This document shows positions 43,667 through 52,425 of a stretch of DNA of 64,000 bases, one piece after another. Every line of letters starts with the position of its first letter. Position 1 is the first letter of the stretch. Under the pieces are notes generated by a model, which ran no database searches, was not told where the DNA came from, and saw only the letters and a program-made list of their open reading frames with translations. The position numbers were made by a program, and so were the translations under genes. Origin of the DNA: Streptomyces flavofungini. Its GTDB lineage: Bacteria; Actinomycetota; Actinomycetes; Streptomycetales; Streptomycetaceae. The stretch spans positions 116,462-180,461 of the forward strand of contig NZ_BMVR01000018.1 in assembly GCF_014650815.1 (NCBI RefSeq), written 5' to 3'.

Positions 43667-45085
43667 ATGGCCCCAAGCGCCATGACCCGCTGGACCAAGT
43701 CCCTCGCCGAGGCCAAGCCGGTCTCGTTCTGGCTGGACGACCCCGAGAAGCCCGACCCCGAACCCGCCCTGGTCGGCGACGAGCGCTGCGACCTGCTCGT
43801 CGTCGGCGGCGGCTACAGCGGCCTGTGGACGGCCTTGATCGCCAAGGAGCGCGACCCCGGCCGCGATGTCGTCCTCGTCGAGGGCCGCGAGATCGGCTGG
43901 GCCGCCTCCGGCCGCAACGGCGGCTTCTGCGCCGCCTCCCTCACCCACGGCCTCCCCAACGGCCTGGCCCGCTGGCCCGGCGAGATCGCCCGCCTGGAGG
44001 AGCTGGGCGCCCGCAACCTCGACGAGATCGAGGCCGCCGTCGCCCGCTACGGCATCGCCTGCGACTTCGAGCGCACCGGCGAGATCGACGTGGCGACCCA
44101 GCCGCATCAGCTCGCCGAGCTGCACGAGATGTACGAGGAGATGGACGCGCTCGGCCTCGCGGGGGGCGCCGAGATGCTGGACGCGGACGCGCTCCGCGAG
44201 CAGGTGGACTCGCCCACGTTCCTCGGCGGGTTCTGGGACCGCGACGGCGTCGCCATGCTGCACCCGGCGAAGCTCGCCTGGGGCCTCAAGCGCGCCTGCG
44301 TCGACCTCGGCGTGCGCGTCTACGAACACACCCCGGCCCTCCGACTCGCCTCGCCCGGCGCGGGCATGGCCGTCCGCACGCCCTACGGCAGGGTCTACGC
44401 CCGCCAGGTCGCGCTCGGCACGAACGTCTTCCCGTCCCTGGTCAAGCGCGTGCGCGCGTACACGGTCCCGGTGTACGACTACGCCCTGATGACCGAGCCC
44501 CTGACCCCCGACCAGCTCGCCGCCATCGGCTGGCAGAACCGGCAGGGCCTCGGCGACGCCGCCAACCAGTTCCACTACTTCCGGCTCACCGCCGACAACC
44601 GCATCCTGTGGGGCGGGTACGACGCCATCTACCCGTACGGCGGCAAGGTGCGCGCCGAGTACGACCACCGCCCCGCGACGTACGCGAAGCTCGCCGGGCA
44701 CTTCTTCACCTGCTTCCCGCAGCTGGAGGGGGTGAGCTTCACGCACGCGTGGGGCGGCGCGATCGACACCTGCTCGCGCTTCTCGGCGTTCTTCGGCACG
44801 GCGTACGGGGACCGGGTCGCGTACGCCGCCGGGTACACCGGACTCGGCGTCGGGGCCACGCGGTTCGGCGCCGACGTGATGCTCGACCTGCTCGCGGGCG
44901 AGCGCACGGAACGCACGGAGCTGGAGATGGTCCGCTCCAAGCCGCTGCCGTTCCCGCCCGAGCCGTTCGCCTGGACCGGGGTGGCGCTGACCAAGTGGTC
45001 CCTGGCCCGGGCCGACGAGAACGCCGGGCGCCGCAACGTATGGCTCCGCACGATGGACAAGATGGGACTCGGCTTCGACAGCTGA
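43667..45085 (+). CDS. FAD-dependent amine oxidoreductase, PuuB-like
   Basis: A 472-residue DAO-family flavoprotein. The FAD site is LLVVGGGYSGLWTALIA, with VVLVEGREIGWAASGRNGGF as the second cofactor segment, typical of gamma-glutamylputrescine oxidase and glycine-oxidase relatives. HAWGGAID and YTGLGVGATRF close the flavin site. In the gamma-glutamyl polyamine route such an enzyme oxidises the glutamylated amine to an aldehyde; a homologue (SCO5671) is linked to polyamine use in S. coelicolor. ATG 43667 follows AAGGAG (43653-43658). It is the last gene of the pot operon. Confidence 0.88.
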   Translation: MAPSAMTRWTKSLAEAKPVSFWLDDPEKPDPEPALVGDERCDLLVVGGGYSGLWTALIAKERDPGRDVVLVEGREIGWAASGRNGGFCAASLTHGLPNGLARWPGEIARLEELGARNLDEIEAAVARYGIACDFERTGEIDVATQPHQLAELHEMYEEMDALGLAGGAEMLDADALREQVDSPTFLGGFWDRDGVAMLHPAKLAWGLKRACVDLGVRVYEHTPALRLASPGAGMAVRTPYGRVYARQVALGTNVFPSLVKRVRAYTVPVYDYALMTEPLTPDQLAAIGWQNRQGLGDAANQFHYFRLTADNRILWGGYDAIYPYGGKVRAEYDHRPATYAKLAGHFFTCFPQLEGVSFTHAWGGAIDTCSRFSAFFGTAYGDRVAYAAGYTGLGVGATRFGADVMLDLLAGERTERTELEMVRSKPLPFPPEPFAWTGVALTKWSLARADENAGRRNVWLRTMDKMGLGFDS

Positions 45086-45131
45086 CCCGGAGATCCACCG
45101 GCGTACGCCGCTCCGCTCCGTGACGCGCTTC

Positions 45132-45150
45132 ACTACCACTCAGTAGTGGA
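45132..45150. promoter_or_regulatory. overlapping inverted repeats, possible operator
   Basis: ACTAC...GTAGT (45132-45147) and CCACT-CAGT-AGTGG overlap in the stretch ACTACCACTCAGTAGTGG. They lie 78 bases before the hypothetical gene at 45228 and after the amine oxidase stop, in a relatively AT-rich spot. The binding protein is unknown. Confidence 0.4.
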
Positions 45151-45227
45151 ACCTGCGTAATGCTCTGCCCCGAGGCGGCTCTCCCTCGTGACACGCGTAC
45201 GCGTGCCGGACGAGAGGAAGGTTCGCC

Positions 45228-45758
45228 ATGACGGGCTCAGGGACGAAATCGGCGGTCGAGTGGCTGGTGTCGGTGGCATCGGATCCGGACGCCTGCCGCT
45301 GGGAATGGGAACGCAACCCCCTAGGGGTCGTCCTGCTCCCGGCCGGCAGGCTCTGGGACGTACTCATCCTGCCGGGCGAACTCGGCTATCCCACGCTGGA
45401 CGTGCTGGCACGGGTCGTGGACCAGCCCGGTCCGGTCCTCGCCGACTTCGGCGACGCCCGGATGGGCTTCTTCGTACCCGCGGGCACGGTCGCGCGCTGG
45501 GTGGGCACGGGGGTGCGCGGCGCGGGCCGCGGCACCTGGATCGTCGTGCCCTACCCCGGCCGGTCCACCGGTGGCGTGCGCTGGCTGATCCCACCGGACG
45601 GCTCGGGCACGCTGGTCGATCCGGCGCTCCTCGAACTGGCGATGCACGAGGCAGCGGCGTCGCTGGTGCGGGCGGAGCGGGGCGGGGAGGGAGCCGGGCC
45701 GGAAGTGGGCGCTGAGGGCGGCGGGGACGGCGGGGAAGACAGGGACGCCGAGGAGTGA
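45228..45758 (+). CDS. hypothetical protein, Streptomyces-conserved
   Basis: A 176-residue soluble protein I cannot assign. It has a compact core rich in Trp, Gly and Pro (CRWEWERNPLGVVLLPAGR; WDVLILPGELGYPTLDVL; FGDARMGFFVPAGTVARW; GTWIVVPYPGRSTGGVRWLI; DPALLELAMHEAAASL) and an acidic Gly/Glu tail from about 148. The core reminds me of the shortened prim-pol-like N-terminal proteins annotated in Streptomyces, but this is a weak impression. ATG 45228 follows GAGAGGAAGG. It stands alone between the pot operon and the chitinase. Confidence 0.68.
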   Translation: MTGSGTKSAVEWLVSVASDPDACRWEWERNPLGVVLLPAGRLWDVLILPGELGYPTLDVLARVVDQPGPVLADFGDARMGFFVPAGTVARWVGTGVRGAGRGTWIVVPYPGRSTGGVRWLIPPDGSGTLVDPALLELAMHEAAASLVRAERGGEGAGPEVGAEGGGDGGEDRDAEE

Positions 45759-45846
45759 GCGGCCCACCGCTCCGGTAGCCGCCGGACACTCGCTCAGCAC
45801 CGCGGGACACCCCCTGCGCATGGCGGGGGCGGTGCTGCCCGAAGTC

Positions 45847-45875
45847 TTGACAACAGCATTGGTCTGGACCATCTT
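45847..45875 (+). promoter_or_regulatory. chitinase promoter with DasR-type (dre) operator
   Basis: TTGACA (45847-45852) is a perfect -35 box; a -10 would fall around 45870-45875 (CATCTT). Between and over these lies ATTGGTCTGGACCAT (45858-45872), which matches the DasR element core TGGTCTAGACCA with one change. DasR, the GlcNAc-responsive repressor, controls chitinase genes in Streptomyces through such sites at the promoter. Confidence 0.78.
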
Positions 45876-45918
45876 GAGCGCGTCCTGCTCTCCATCCCCC
45901 CACCCCCCGGAGGCAGTT

Positions 45919-47118
45919 GTGGACCGCTCACGCTTCCGCACACCCCTGCGCAGGCCCAGACTCCTCACCGCGGCCGCCGCACTCGCGCTCGCGGCTTCCG
46001 GCCTGCTCGCCGCACCGAGCACGGCGGATTCGGCGTCCCCGGCGGACACCGTGTCCCCGAAGGCCCCGGCGGCCCCGGCGACTTCGGCGCGCGCCGACGC
46101 CAAGGCGCTGCCCGCGCACGCCCTCGTCGGCTATCTGCACGCCAGCTTCGCCAACGGCTCCGGCTACACGCGCCTCGCGGACGTACCCGAGAGCTGGGAC
46201 ATCATCGACCTGGCCTTCGGCGAGCCCACCTCGGCCACGTCCGGCGACATCCGGTTCGGCCTCTGCCCGAAGACCGAGTGCCCGAACGTCGAGACCAAGG
46301 ACGAGTTCAAGGCGGCCATCAAGGCCAAGCAGGCCCAGGGCAAGAAGGTCCAGATCTCCATAGGCGGCCAGAACGGCCAGGTGCAACTGACCACCACCCA
46401 GGCCCGCGACAAGTTCGTCTCCTCGGTCTCGGCCATCATCGACGAGTACGGCCTGGACGGCCTGGACATCGACTTCGAGGGCCACTCGCTGTCGCTGAAC
46501 GCCAACGACACCGACTTCAGGAACCCCACGACCCCGGTGATCGTGAACCTGATCTCCGCGGTGAAGACCCTCAAGGCCAAGTACGGCTCCGGCTTCACCC
46601 TCACCATGGCCCCGGAGACGTTCTTCGTGCAGCTCGGCTACCAGCACTACGGCCCCGGCCAGTGGGGCGCCGACCCGCGCGCGGGCGCCTACCTGCCGGT
46701 CATCCACGCCCTGCGCGACGACCTCACCCTGCTGCACGTCCAGGACTACAACTCGGGCCCGATCATGGGCCTCGACAACCAGTACCACCAGATGGGCGGC
46801 GCGGACTTCCACATCGCCATGACCGACATGCTCCTCACCGGCTTCCCGGTCAAGGGCAACACCGCCCACGTGTTCCCGCCGCTGCCTCCTGAGAAGCTCG
46901 CCATCGGCATGCCCGCCTCGGTGAACGCGGGCAACGGCCACGTCTCCACCGGCGAGGTCAACAAGGCCCTGGACTGCCTGACGAAGAACACCAACTGCGG
47001 CTCCTACAAGCCCCACGGCACCTGGCCCGCCCTGCGCGGCCTGATGACCTGGTCCATCAACTGGGACCGCTTCAACAACTGGGAGTTCTCGAAGAACTTC
47101 GACCGCTACTTCGGCTGA
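45919..47118 (+). CDS. secreted GH18 chitinase
   Basis: A 399-residue exported glycoside hydrolase family 18 enzyme that cleaves chitin. A Sec signal peptide is followed by an Ala/Pro linker to about residue 66; then a single catalytic barrel. The active-site motif DxxDxDxE is DGLDIDFE at 180-187, with Glu187 as proton donor; ISIGGQNG is the conserved SxGG strand, and MTWSINWDRFNNWEF the last barrel strand. No chitin-binding domain is seen. The start is GTG 45919, five bases after GGAGG (45909-45913); a frame open to 45820 would start inside the promoter. Regulation by DasR is likely (see the operator). It is convergent with the PAP2 gene. Confidence 0.93.
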   Translation: MDRSRFRTPLRRPRLLTAAAALALAASGLLAAPSTADSASPADTVSPKAPAAPATSARADAKALPAHALVGYLHASFANGSGYTRLADVPESWDIIDLAFGEPTSATSGDIRFGLCPKTECPNVETKDEFKAAIKAKQAQGKKVQISIGGQNGQVQLTTTQARDKFVSSVSAIIDEYGLDGLDIDFEGHSLSLNANDTDFRNPTTPVIVNLISAVKTLKAKYGSGFTLTMAPETFFVQLGYQHYGPGQWGADPRAGAYLPVIHALRDDLTLLHVQDYNSGPIMGLDNQYHQMGGADFHIAMTDMLLTGFPVKGNTAHVFPPLPPEKLAIGMPASVNAGNGHVSTGEVNKALDCLTKNTNCGSYKPHGTWPALRGLMTWSINWDRFNNWEFSKNFDRYFG

Positions 47119-47126
47119 TTCGACAG

Positions 47127-48047
47127 CTACTTGGGCTGACCGGACACGCGAGGCGCGGCCGCACGCGTGGACCCCGGTGCGGTGGACCGCGGTGAGTGCT
47201 GGTCCGCGGTCGGCTCTCGACCGTACCGTGCCGTGCTCGCCGCCATGACGAGGAGCAGGATGCCGCCCAGGCACCAGCTGGCGAGGACGTCGATCGGCCA
47301 GTGGTAGCCCCTGCGGACCAGGCCGTAGCCGACGCCGAGGTTCAGCAGGGCGCAGGTGAGGGTCAGGGCGCGGCGGGTGTTCGGGCGGGGGAGGTGGGGG
47401 AGCAGGAGGAGGGTGGCCGCGCCGTAGGCGACGGTGGCGGTGGCGGTGTGACCCGAGGGGTAGTAGCCGGTGCCGTCCATGCCGGGTGGGCCGGTGCGGT
47501 CGACGGCCAGTTTCAGGGGGATCACGAGGAGCGGGACCGCCGTCATCACGAGGACGGCGGTGAGGGGCGGTGGCCACCAGAGGGCGGTGCCGACCCGGTG
47601 GGTCCGCCAGGCGGTGTACGCGGCGACGACGGCGAGGACCGGCACGGCGACCGTCATGTTCCCCAGGTCCGCGAGGAGTTCGGCGGCGCCGGTGGGCAGC
47701 GGGCCGTCGGCGAGGGCGCGGCCGACGCGTTCGTCGAGGCGGCGCAGCGGGCCGTCGGCGGCCACCTGCCAGGTGAGCAGCGCGAAGGCGAAGGCGAGGC
47801 CGATTCCCAGGAGGAGGGGGAGACAAGTGGTCGGCCGCCTCGGAACAGGGGGGGTAGTTCCGAGGCGGCCGAGCTGACCGGGCTGCCGCACGCCCCGGGG
47901 GGTTTGGGGCGGGCGGCCATCCGATCGGTGAGGAGTTCCGGAGCCGTAGGCTCCAGGTGTGCGCGCGAAGGCACGCCCAGGGCGGGGCTGGGGAGGCTCC
48001 GACCCGGTGTCGCCCCCGGTTTCCCGAGGGCGGGGTGTTTCTCTCAT
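47127..48047 (-). CDS. PAP2-family membrane phosphatase
   Basis: A membrane phosphatase with the three PAP2 motifs: KLAVDRTGPPG, YPSGHTAT and RRGYHWPIDVL. It has about six hydrophobic segments. Substrates may be undecaprenyl pyrophosphate or phosphatidate. The start is uncertain: ATG 48047 gives 306 residues with a Pro/Arg-rich cytosolic N-terminus of about 75 residues; the frame is open to ATG 48143, and a shorter form starting near the first membrane segment (about 47830) is equally likely. Its stop is nine bases from the convergent chitinase stop. Confidence 0.8.
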   Translation of the reverse strand: MRETPRPRETGGDTGSEPPQPRPGRAFARTPGAYGSGTPHRSDGRPPQTPRGVRQPGQLGRLGTTPPVPRRPTTCLPLLLGIGLAFAFALLTWQVAADGPLRRLDERVGRALADGPLPTGAAELLADLGNMTVAVPVLAVVAAYTAWRTHRVGTALWWPPPLTAVLVMTAVPLLVIPLKLAVDRTGPPGMDGTGYYPSGHTATATVAYGAATLLLLPHLPRPNTRRALTLTCALLNLGVGYGLVRRGYHWPIDVLASWCLGGILLLVMAASTARYGREPTADQHSPRSTAPGSTRAAAPRVSGQPK

Positions 48048-48228
48048 CTGCAGAAACCGTACGTCAGGGGGAAGGGGGCCGACAGACAGAACGGTATCCC
48101 GACATGGGGCTCCCACACGTTCTTCACAGGCCCTGCCCGTCACCCCTGGTCACAGCTTCCACACGGCGTGAGGTCGGTACATGTCAGGGGTGGTTCCGCG
48201 CCATGGGGAGCGCGGTTCTGGAGTGGTG

Positions 48229-48263
48229 TTCGGCCGGGTACGTCGGTGACGTACCCGGCCGAA
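48229..48263 (-). terminator. gabT terminator hairpin
   Basis: TTCGGCCGGGTACGTC (48229-48244) and GACGTACCCGGCCGAA (48248-48263) pair perfectly over 16 positions around GGT. It lies 72 bases past the minus-strand gabT stop. A smaller stem TCCGGGCT-CGG-AGCCCGGA lies between it and the gene (about 48299-48317). Confidence 0.85.
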
Positions 48264-48334
48264 ACGGATCATGCGGAGGCCCGGAGCCAGGACCGGATTC
48301 CGGGCTCGGAGCCCGGACCGGACCCGCGCTCCGA

Positions 48335-49669
48335 TCAGACCTCGGCGAACGCGGCCTCGATGATGTCCATGCCCTCGTTCAGGAGCTCGTCGCCGATCAC
48401 CAGCGGCGGCAGGAAGCGCAGCACGTTGCCGTACGTGCCGCAGGTCAGGACGAGGAGGCCCTGGGCGTGACAGGCCTTGGCGAGCGCGCCGGCCGCCGCC
48501 GGGTGCGGCTCCTTGGTCGTGCGGTCCTTGACCAGCTCGATCGCGATCATCGCGCCGCGGCCGCGGATGTCGCCGACGATGTCGTACTTCTCGGCGATCG
48601 CGGCGAGCCGCGCCTTCATCGTCGACTCGATCTTCTTCGCCTTGGCGTTGAGGTCGAGCTCCTTCATCGTCTCGATGGCGCCGAGCGCGGCGGCGCAGGC
48701 CACCGGGTTGCCGCCGTAGGTGCCGCCGAGGCCGCCCGCGTGCGCGGCGTCCATGATCTCGGCGCGGCCGGTGACGGCGGCGAGCGGCAGGCCGCCCGCG
48801 ATGCCCTTGGCCGTCGTGATCAGGTCCGGTACGACGCCCTCGTGCTCGCAGGCGAACCACTGGCCGGTGCGGCAGAAGCCGGACTGGATCTCGTCCGCGA
48901 CGAACACGATGCCGTTGTCGGTGGCGAACTTGCTGATCGCGGGCAGGAAGCCGGTCGCGGGCTCGATGAAGCCGCCCTCGCCGAGCACCGGCTCGATGAT
49001 GATCGCGGCGACGTTCTCCGCGCCGACCTGCTTGGAGATCTGGTCGATGGCCTGGGCGGCGGCCTCAGGGCCGGCGTTCTCGGCGCCGGTCGGCCAGCGG
49101 TAGCCGTACGCCACCGGGACGCGGTAGACCTCGGGCGCGAACGGGCCGAAGCCGTTCTTGTACGGCATGTTCTTCGCCGTCAGCGCCATCGTGAGGTTGG
49201 TGCGGCCGTGGTAGCCGTGGTCGAAGACGACGACGGCCTGGCGCTTGGTGTACGCGCGGGCGATCTTGACGGCGTTCTCGACGGCCTCGGCGCCCGAGTT
49301 GAACAGCGCGGACTTCTTGGCGTGGTCGCCCGGCGTCAGCTCGGCCAGGGCCTCGGCCACCGCCACGTAGCTCTCGTACGGCGTGACCATGAAACAGGTG
49401 TGGGTGAAGTCCTGCAGCTGGGCGGAGGCGCGGCGCACCACGGCCTCGGCGGACGCGCCGACGCTCGTCACGGCGATGCCGGAACCGAAGTCGATCAGGC
49501 GGTTGCCGTCGACGTCCTCGATGATGCCGCCGCCGGCGCGGGCCGCGAAGACAGGCAGCACGGAGCCCACGCCGCCCGCGACCGCGGCGGTACGGCGGGC
49601 CTGCAGCTCCTGGGACTTCGGCCCGGGGATGGCGGTGACGACGCGGCGCTCCTGCGGAAGGTCGGTCAT
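48335..49669 (-). CDS. gabT: 4-aminobutyrate aminotransferase
   Basis: A 444-residue PLP enzyme that moves the amino group of GABA to 2-oxoglutarate, giving succinate semialdehyde. Motifs: FNSGAEAVENAVKIARAYT, FDHGYHGRTNLTMALT, IIEPVLGEGGFIEPATGFL, FVADEIQSGFCRTG and the PLP lysine in LITTAKGIAGGLP. ATG 49669 (MTDLPQERRVV) follows AGGAGC; the frame is open further upstream without similarity. It acts after the aminobutyraldehyde dehydrogenases and before the semialdehyde dehydrogenase at 55361, so the window covers the whole route from amine to succinate. It stands alone on the minus strand. Confidence 0.93.
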   Translation of the reverse strand: MTDLPQERRVVTAIPGPKSQELQARRTAAVAGGVGSVLPVFAARAGGGIIEDVDGNRLIDFGSGIAVTSVGASAEAVVRRASAQLQDFTHTCFMVTPYESYVAVAEALAELTPGDHAKKSALFNSGAEAVENAVKIARAYTKRQAVVVFDHGYHGRTNLTMALTAKNMPYKNGFGPFAPEVYRVPVAYGYRWPTGAENAGPEAAAQAIDQISKQVGAENVAAIIIEPVLGEGGFIEPATGFLPAISKFATDNGIVFVADEIQSGFCRTGQWFACEHEGVVPDLITTAKGIAGGLPLAAVTGRAEIMDAAHAGGLGGTYGGNPVACAAALGAIETMKELDLNAKAKKIESTMKARLAAIAEKYDIVGDIRGRGAMIAIELVKDRTTKEPHPAAAGALAKACHAQGLLVLTCGTYGNVLRFLPPLVIGDELLNEGMDIIEAAFAEV

Positions 49670-49883
49670 GAGGGCTCCTGGGGGTGGGTCGTGCGGACGC
49701 GTGCGACGCGCGCCTTCTCCGACGCTCGTCTTTCGGACGCTTCTGGCTTTTCTCCGCAGGTTAGGGGCGGGGAAGGGGGTCGGGCATGCTCCACGGGGGA
49801 GATGTTGGGCGTGGCGGTTGTCCGTGGTGGACATACCGGTGAACAGAGGTGTGTCGCCGCCGGTGACACCGATCTGTCCGCCG

Positions 49884-49952
49884 CCGGGTTCCGTACGGGT
49901 CCGCTGCCGGGTTTCGTGCGGGTCCGCCACTGGGCTCCGTGCGGGTCCGGTA
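49884..49952. repeat. three tandem 23-base repeats
   Basis: Units begin at 49884, 49907 and 49930, with the form CYGGGYTYCGTRCGGGTCCG plus three variable bases. They lie in the 449-base gap (49670-50118) between the divergent gabT and ATPase genes, and so inside the promoter area of one or both. The rest of that gap holds the hairpin at 49962 and no visible small gene. Confidence 0.8.
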
Positions 49953-49961
49953 CCGGGGCCA

Positions 49962-50000
49962 CCGCGGTGTCCGCCGCTTTGTCCGGTACGGACACCGCGG
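49962..50000. other. hairpin in the gabT/ATPase divergent region
   Basis: CCGCGGTGTCCG (49962-49973) pairs perfectly with CGGACACCGCGG (49989-50000), loop 15 bases, in which TGTCCG can pair alternatively with the same 3' arm. It lies between divergent genes, so it is not a simple terminator; it may be a binding site or a leader structure for the gene at 50119. Confidence 0.5.
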
Positions 50001-50118
50001 ACCCACGGGCCGGGTGGCGTGTTCGGCGCGCACGCCGCCTAACTGCGGGGCGTGGGCACTAGATTGAGCCGCGAACCACCGTGAACCACTGGACAGGGCA
50101 GGTCAGGGGGCAAGGGCC

Positions 50119-52425
50119 ATGACTTCCGACGGCACGCACGACGCTCGCGGTACGCACGCCACGCCGGTGCCGCGTCCGGCGCCGCGCCCCGTGTCGCCGC
50201 AAGGCGGCAGGAGCGACGCCGAGCACGCCATCGGCGACGCCCGGCGTGACCCCGGACGCGCCGGGAACGGCGTGGCGCGGGCGGGGGACGGGGGTGCGCG
50301 TGCCGGGAGCGGTGGCGCGCGTGCCGGGCAGACCGGGCAGACCGCGAAGACCGGGCAGACCGGGAAAAGCGGCGCCCCGCACGCCCTTCCGCCCCGGCCC
50401 ACCCGCGCACCGGGCGCCGCCGTCCTCACCGAGGGCGAGGAGTTCCTCGCCTGGCTGCGCGCGCCCCGCCCCGCGACGGTCCCCGGAGTCTGGCGGTTCG
50501 GGCACCGGCCGCGGCCCGAGCAGGAGCCGGAGGTCGTCCCGACCCGGCAGCTCCTGAGCGGCGCGGTGATCGCCTTCCTGGTGGGCTGGCTCGTCTGGTC
50601 GCTGCTGTGGAACGGCTATCTGGGCGGCTGGTGGGTCGTACCGCTCGAACTGTTCCTGCCGGACGCGTGGATCTACACCGGCGACAGCGTCGGCAACGCC
50701 ATCGTCTGGAACACGTACTACACCGCCATCGCCCTCGGCATCATGGTCGCCGTCGGCCGGATCGGCCGCTGGGGCGAGGTGTGGCGCCGCTTCATCGCGC
50801 CCCGCTTCCAGCGCCCCGCGCCCGCCGCCCCGCCGCCCCCGCCCGGCGAGGACCCCGCCGAGTGGCCCAAGCTCCGCGCGGGCGGTGCCGGAGCCGCCGC
50901 CGACCGGCTTGCCGCCGATGCCCGCGCGGGCCTCATGCGGGACATCGACGTCGCCCGTATCGCCCGCGCCTGGCGGTCCGTGCGCTCCGGCAACAGCCCC
51001 CTGGAGACGTTCACCGACGCCGTCGTCCGCGAGGGCGCCGCCGCCTGCCCGCATCCCTCCGGCGTCCGCGACCTGCCCGCGCGGGCCGCGCGCCACGACC
51101 TCGCCACCGCGCAGGTGCGCATCGGCACGACGGTGGACGACCCGCGCAACCCGTACGCCTACCGGGCCACCGGCCTCGCCCTCGGCCCCGAGCTGATCGG
51201 CACCTCGCTGCTCGCCGTCGGGCCCGCCGGGTCCGGCAAGACCGGCACGGTCGTGTGGCCGCTCGCCGAGGCGCTGTGCCTGCAGGCCCTCGCCGGGCGC
51301 GCCGCGGTCGTCGTCGTGGGCGCGGCGGGCGCGGGGCTCGGACCCGGTGACGCGTACGACGTGGTGGTGCGGATCGGGCACCCGGACTCCGTGTACGACC
51401 TCGACCTGTACGGCGGTACGGCCGACCCCGACGAGGCCGCCGCGGTGCTCGCCGAGGCACTGGTCGGCGACCTCGTCGACCCGCACCCCGGGGCCGACAG
51501 CCGCCGCTCCACGACCGTCCTCGCCCAACTCCTCGGCCCGTTCCACGCGGTCCACGGCCGCTTCCCCGGCGTACCGGAGCTGCGCGCCCTGCTCGACGGC
51601 GTGCCCGGCCCGCTCGCGGCGCTCCGCAAGGCCCTGGAGGACTCCGGGCAGGAGGTCATGCTGCGGGAACTCGACGCCCGCGAGCGGCAGCTCGGGCACC
51701 CCGGCGACCCCGGCGCGATCCTCGCCGACCGCCTCGCGCTGCTCGACCGGCCCGCGTTCGGCGCGTTCTTCGACACCTCCGGCCAGACGACGCCGTTCTC
51801 GCTGCGGGCCCTCGACCATCCGGTACGCGTCCGCATCGACCTGCCCGAGCGCGGGCACGCGGACGCCTCGCGGATCCTGGCGCGGCTCGTGCTCGCCCAG
51901 TTCACCGCGTCCGCCGCCGTACGCGAGGACCGCTCCCTGTTCGCCTGCCTGGTCCTCGACGACGCCACCGGCACCGTGACGCCCGAGGCGGTGCGCCGCA
52001 TCCAGCGCCTGCGGTCCGCGAACGCGGGGGTCGTCATGACGCTGCGTACGTTGGACGACGCGCCGCGGCCGCTGCGCACGCCCCTGCTCGGTGCCGTCGG
52101 CTGCCGCATGGCCCTCTCCGGGCTCACCCCGTGGGACGGCCAGGACTTCGCTGAGGTCTGGGGCAAGGAGTGGACCGAGGCACGGGACGTCACCGACCGC
52201 CAGATCATCGCCGAGACCCCGGCGGGCAAGGCCGTCCACATCCTCCGCCGCGTCATCACCGGCCAGGCCCCCACCGCCCGCGCCATCACCGTCCGCCAGG
52301 TCGAACGCGAACGCTGGTCCGCCTCGGAACTGGCCCACGCGGTGCCACCGGGGCACGCCGTGCTGTCGCTGACGGATGTCCGGGGGGAGCACGCGCCGCC
52401 GTTGTTGGTGGATCTGCGGGGGTGA
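50119..52425 (+). CDS. membrane-anchored P-loop ATPase, coupling-protein (TraG/VirD4)-like
   Basis: A 768-residue protein. Residues 1-100 are low-complexity with repeated ARAGxGG and QTGQTxKTG units. Two hydrophobic segments follow: LLSGAVIAFLVGWLVWSLLW and WNTYYTAIALGIMVAVG. The ATPase part has Walker A GPAGSGKT at 368-375 and Walker B LFACLVLDDATG; SANAGVVMTLRTLDD looks like the next strand with its sensor. Two N-terminal membrane spans plus a cytosolic RecA-like motor is the build of type IV coupling proteins. No relaxase or mating-pair gene is nearby, so the role (DNA or protein translocation, or something else) is open. ATG 50119. Confidence 0.75.
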   Translation: MTSDGTHDARGTHATPVPRPAPRPVSPQGGRSDAEHAIGDARRDPGRAGNGVARAGDGGARAGSGGARAGQTGQTAKTGQTGKSGAPHALPPRPTRAPGAAVLTEGEEFLAWLRAPRPATVPGVWRFGHRPRPEQEPEVVPTRQLLSGAVIAFLVGWLVWSLLWNGYLGGWWVVPLELFLPDAWIYTGDSVGNAIVWNTYYTAIALGIMVAVGRIGRWGEVWRRFIAPRFQRPAPAAPPPPPGEDPAEWPKLRAGGAGAAADRLAADARAGLMRDIDVARIARAWRSVRSGNSPLETFTDAVVREGAAACPHPSGVRDLPARAARHDLATAQVRIGTTVDDPRNPYAYRATGLALGPELIGTSLLAVGPAGSGKTGTVVWPLAEALCLQALAGRAAVVVVGAAGAGLGPGDAYDVVVRIGHPDSVYDLDLYGGTADPDEAAAVLAEALVGDLVDPHPGADSRRSTTVLAQLLGPFHAVHGRFPGVPELRALLDGVPGPLAALRKALEDSGQEVMLRELDARERQLGHPGDPGAILADRLALLDRPAFGAFFDTSGQTTPFSLRALDHPVRVRIDLPERGHADASRILARLVLAQFTASAAVREDRSLFACLVLDDATGTVTPEAVRRIQRLRSANAGVVMTLRTLDDAPRPLRTPLLGAVGCRMALSGLTPWDGQDFAEVWGKEWTEARDVTDRQIIAETPAGKAVHILRRVITGQAPTARAITVRQVERERWSASELAHAVPPGHAVLSLTDVRGEHAPPLLVDLRG

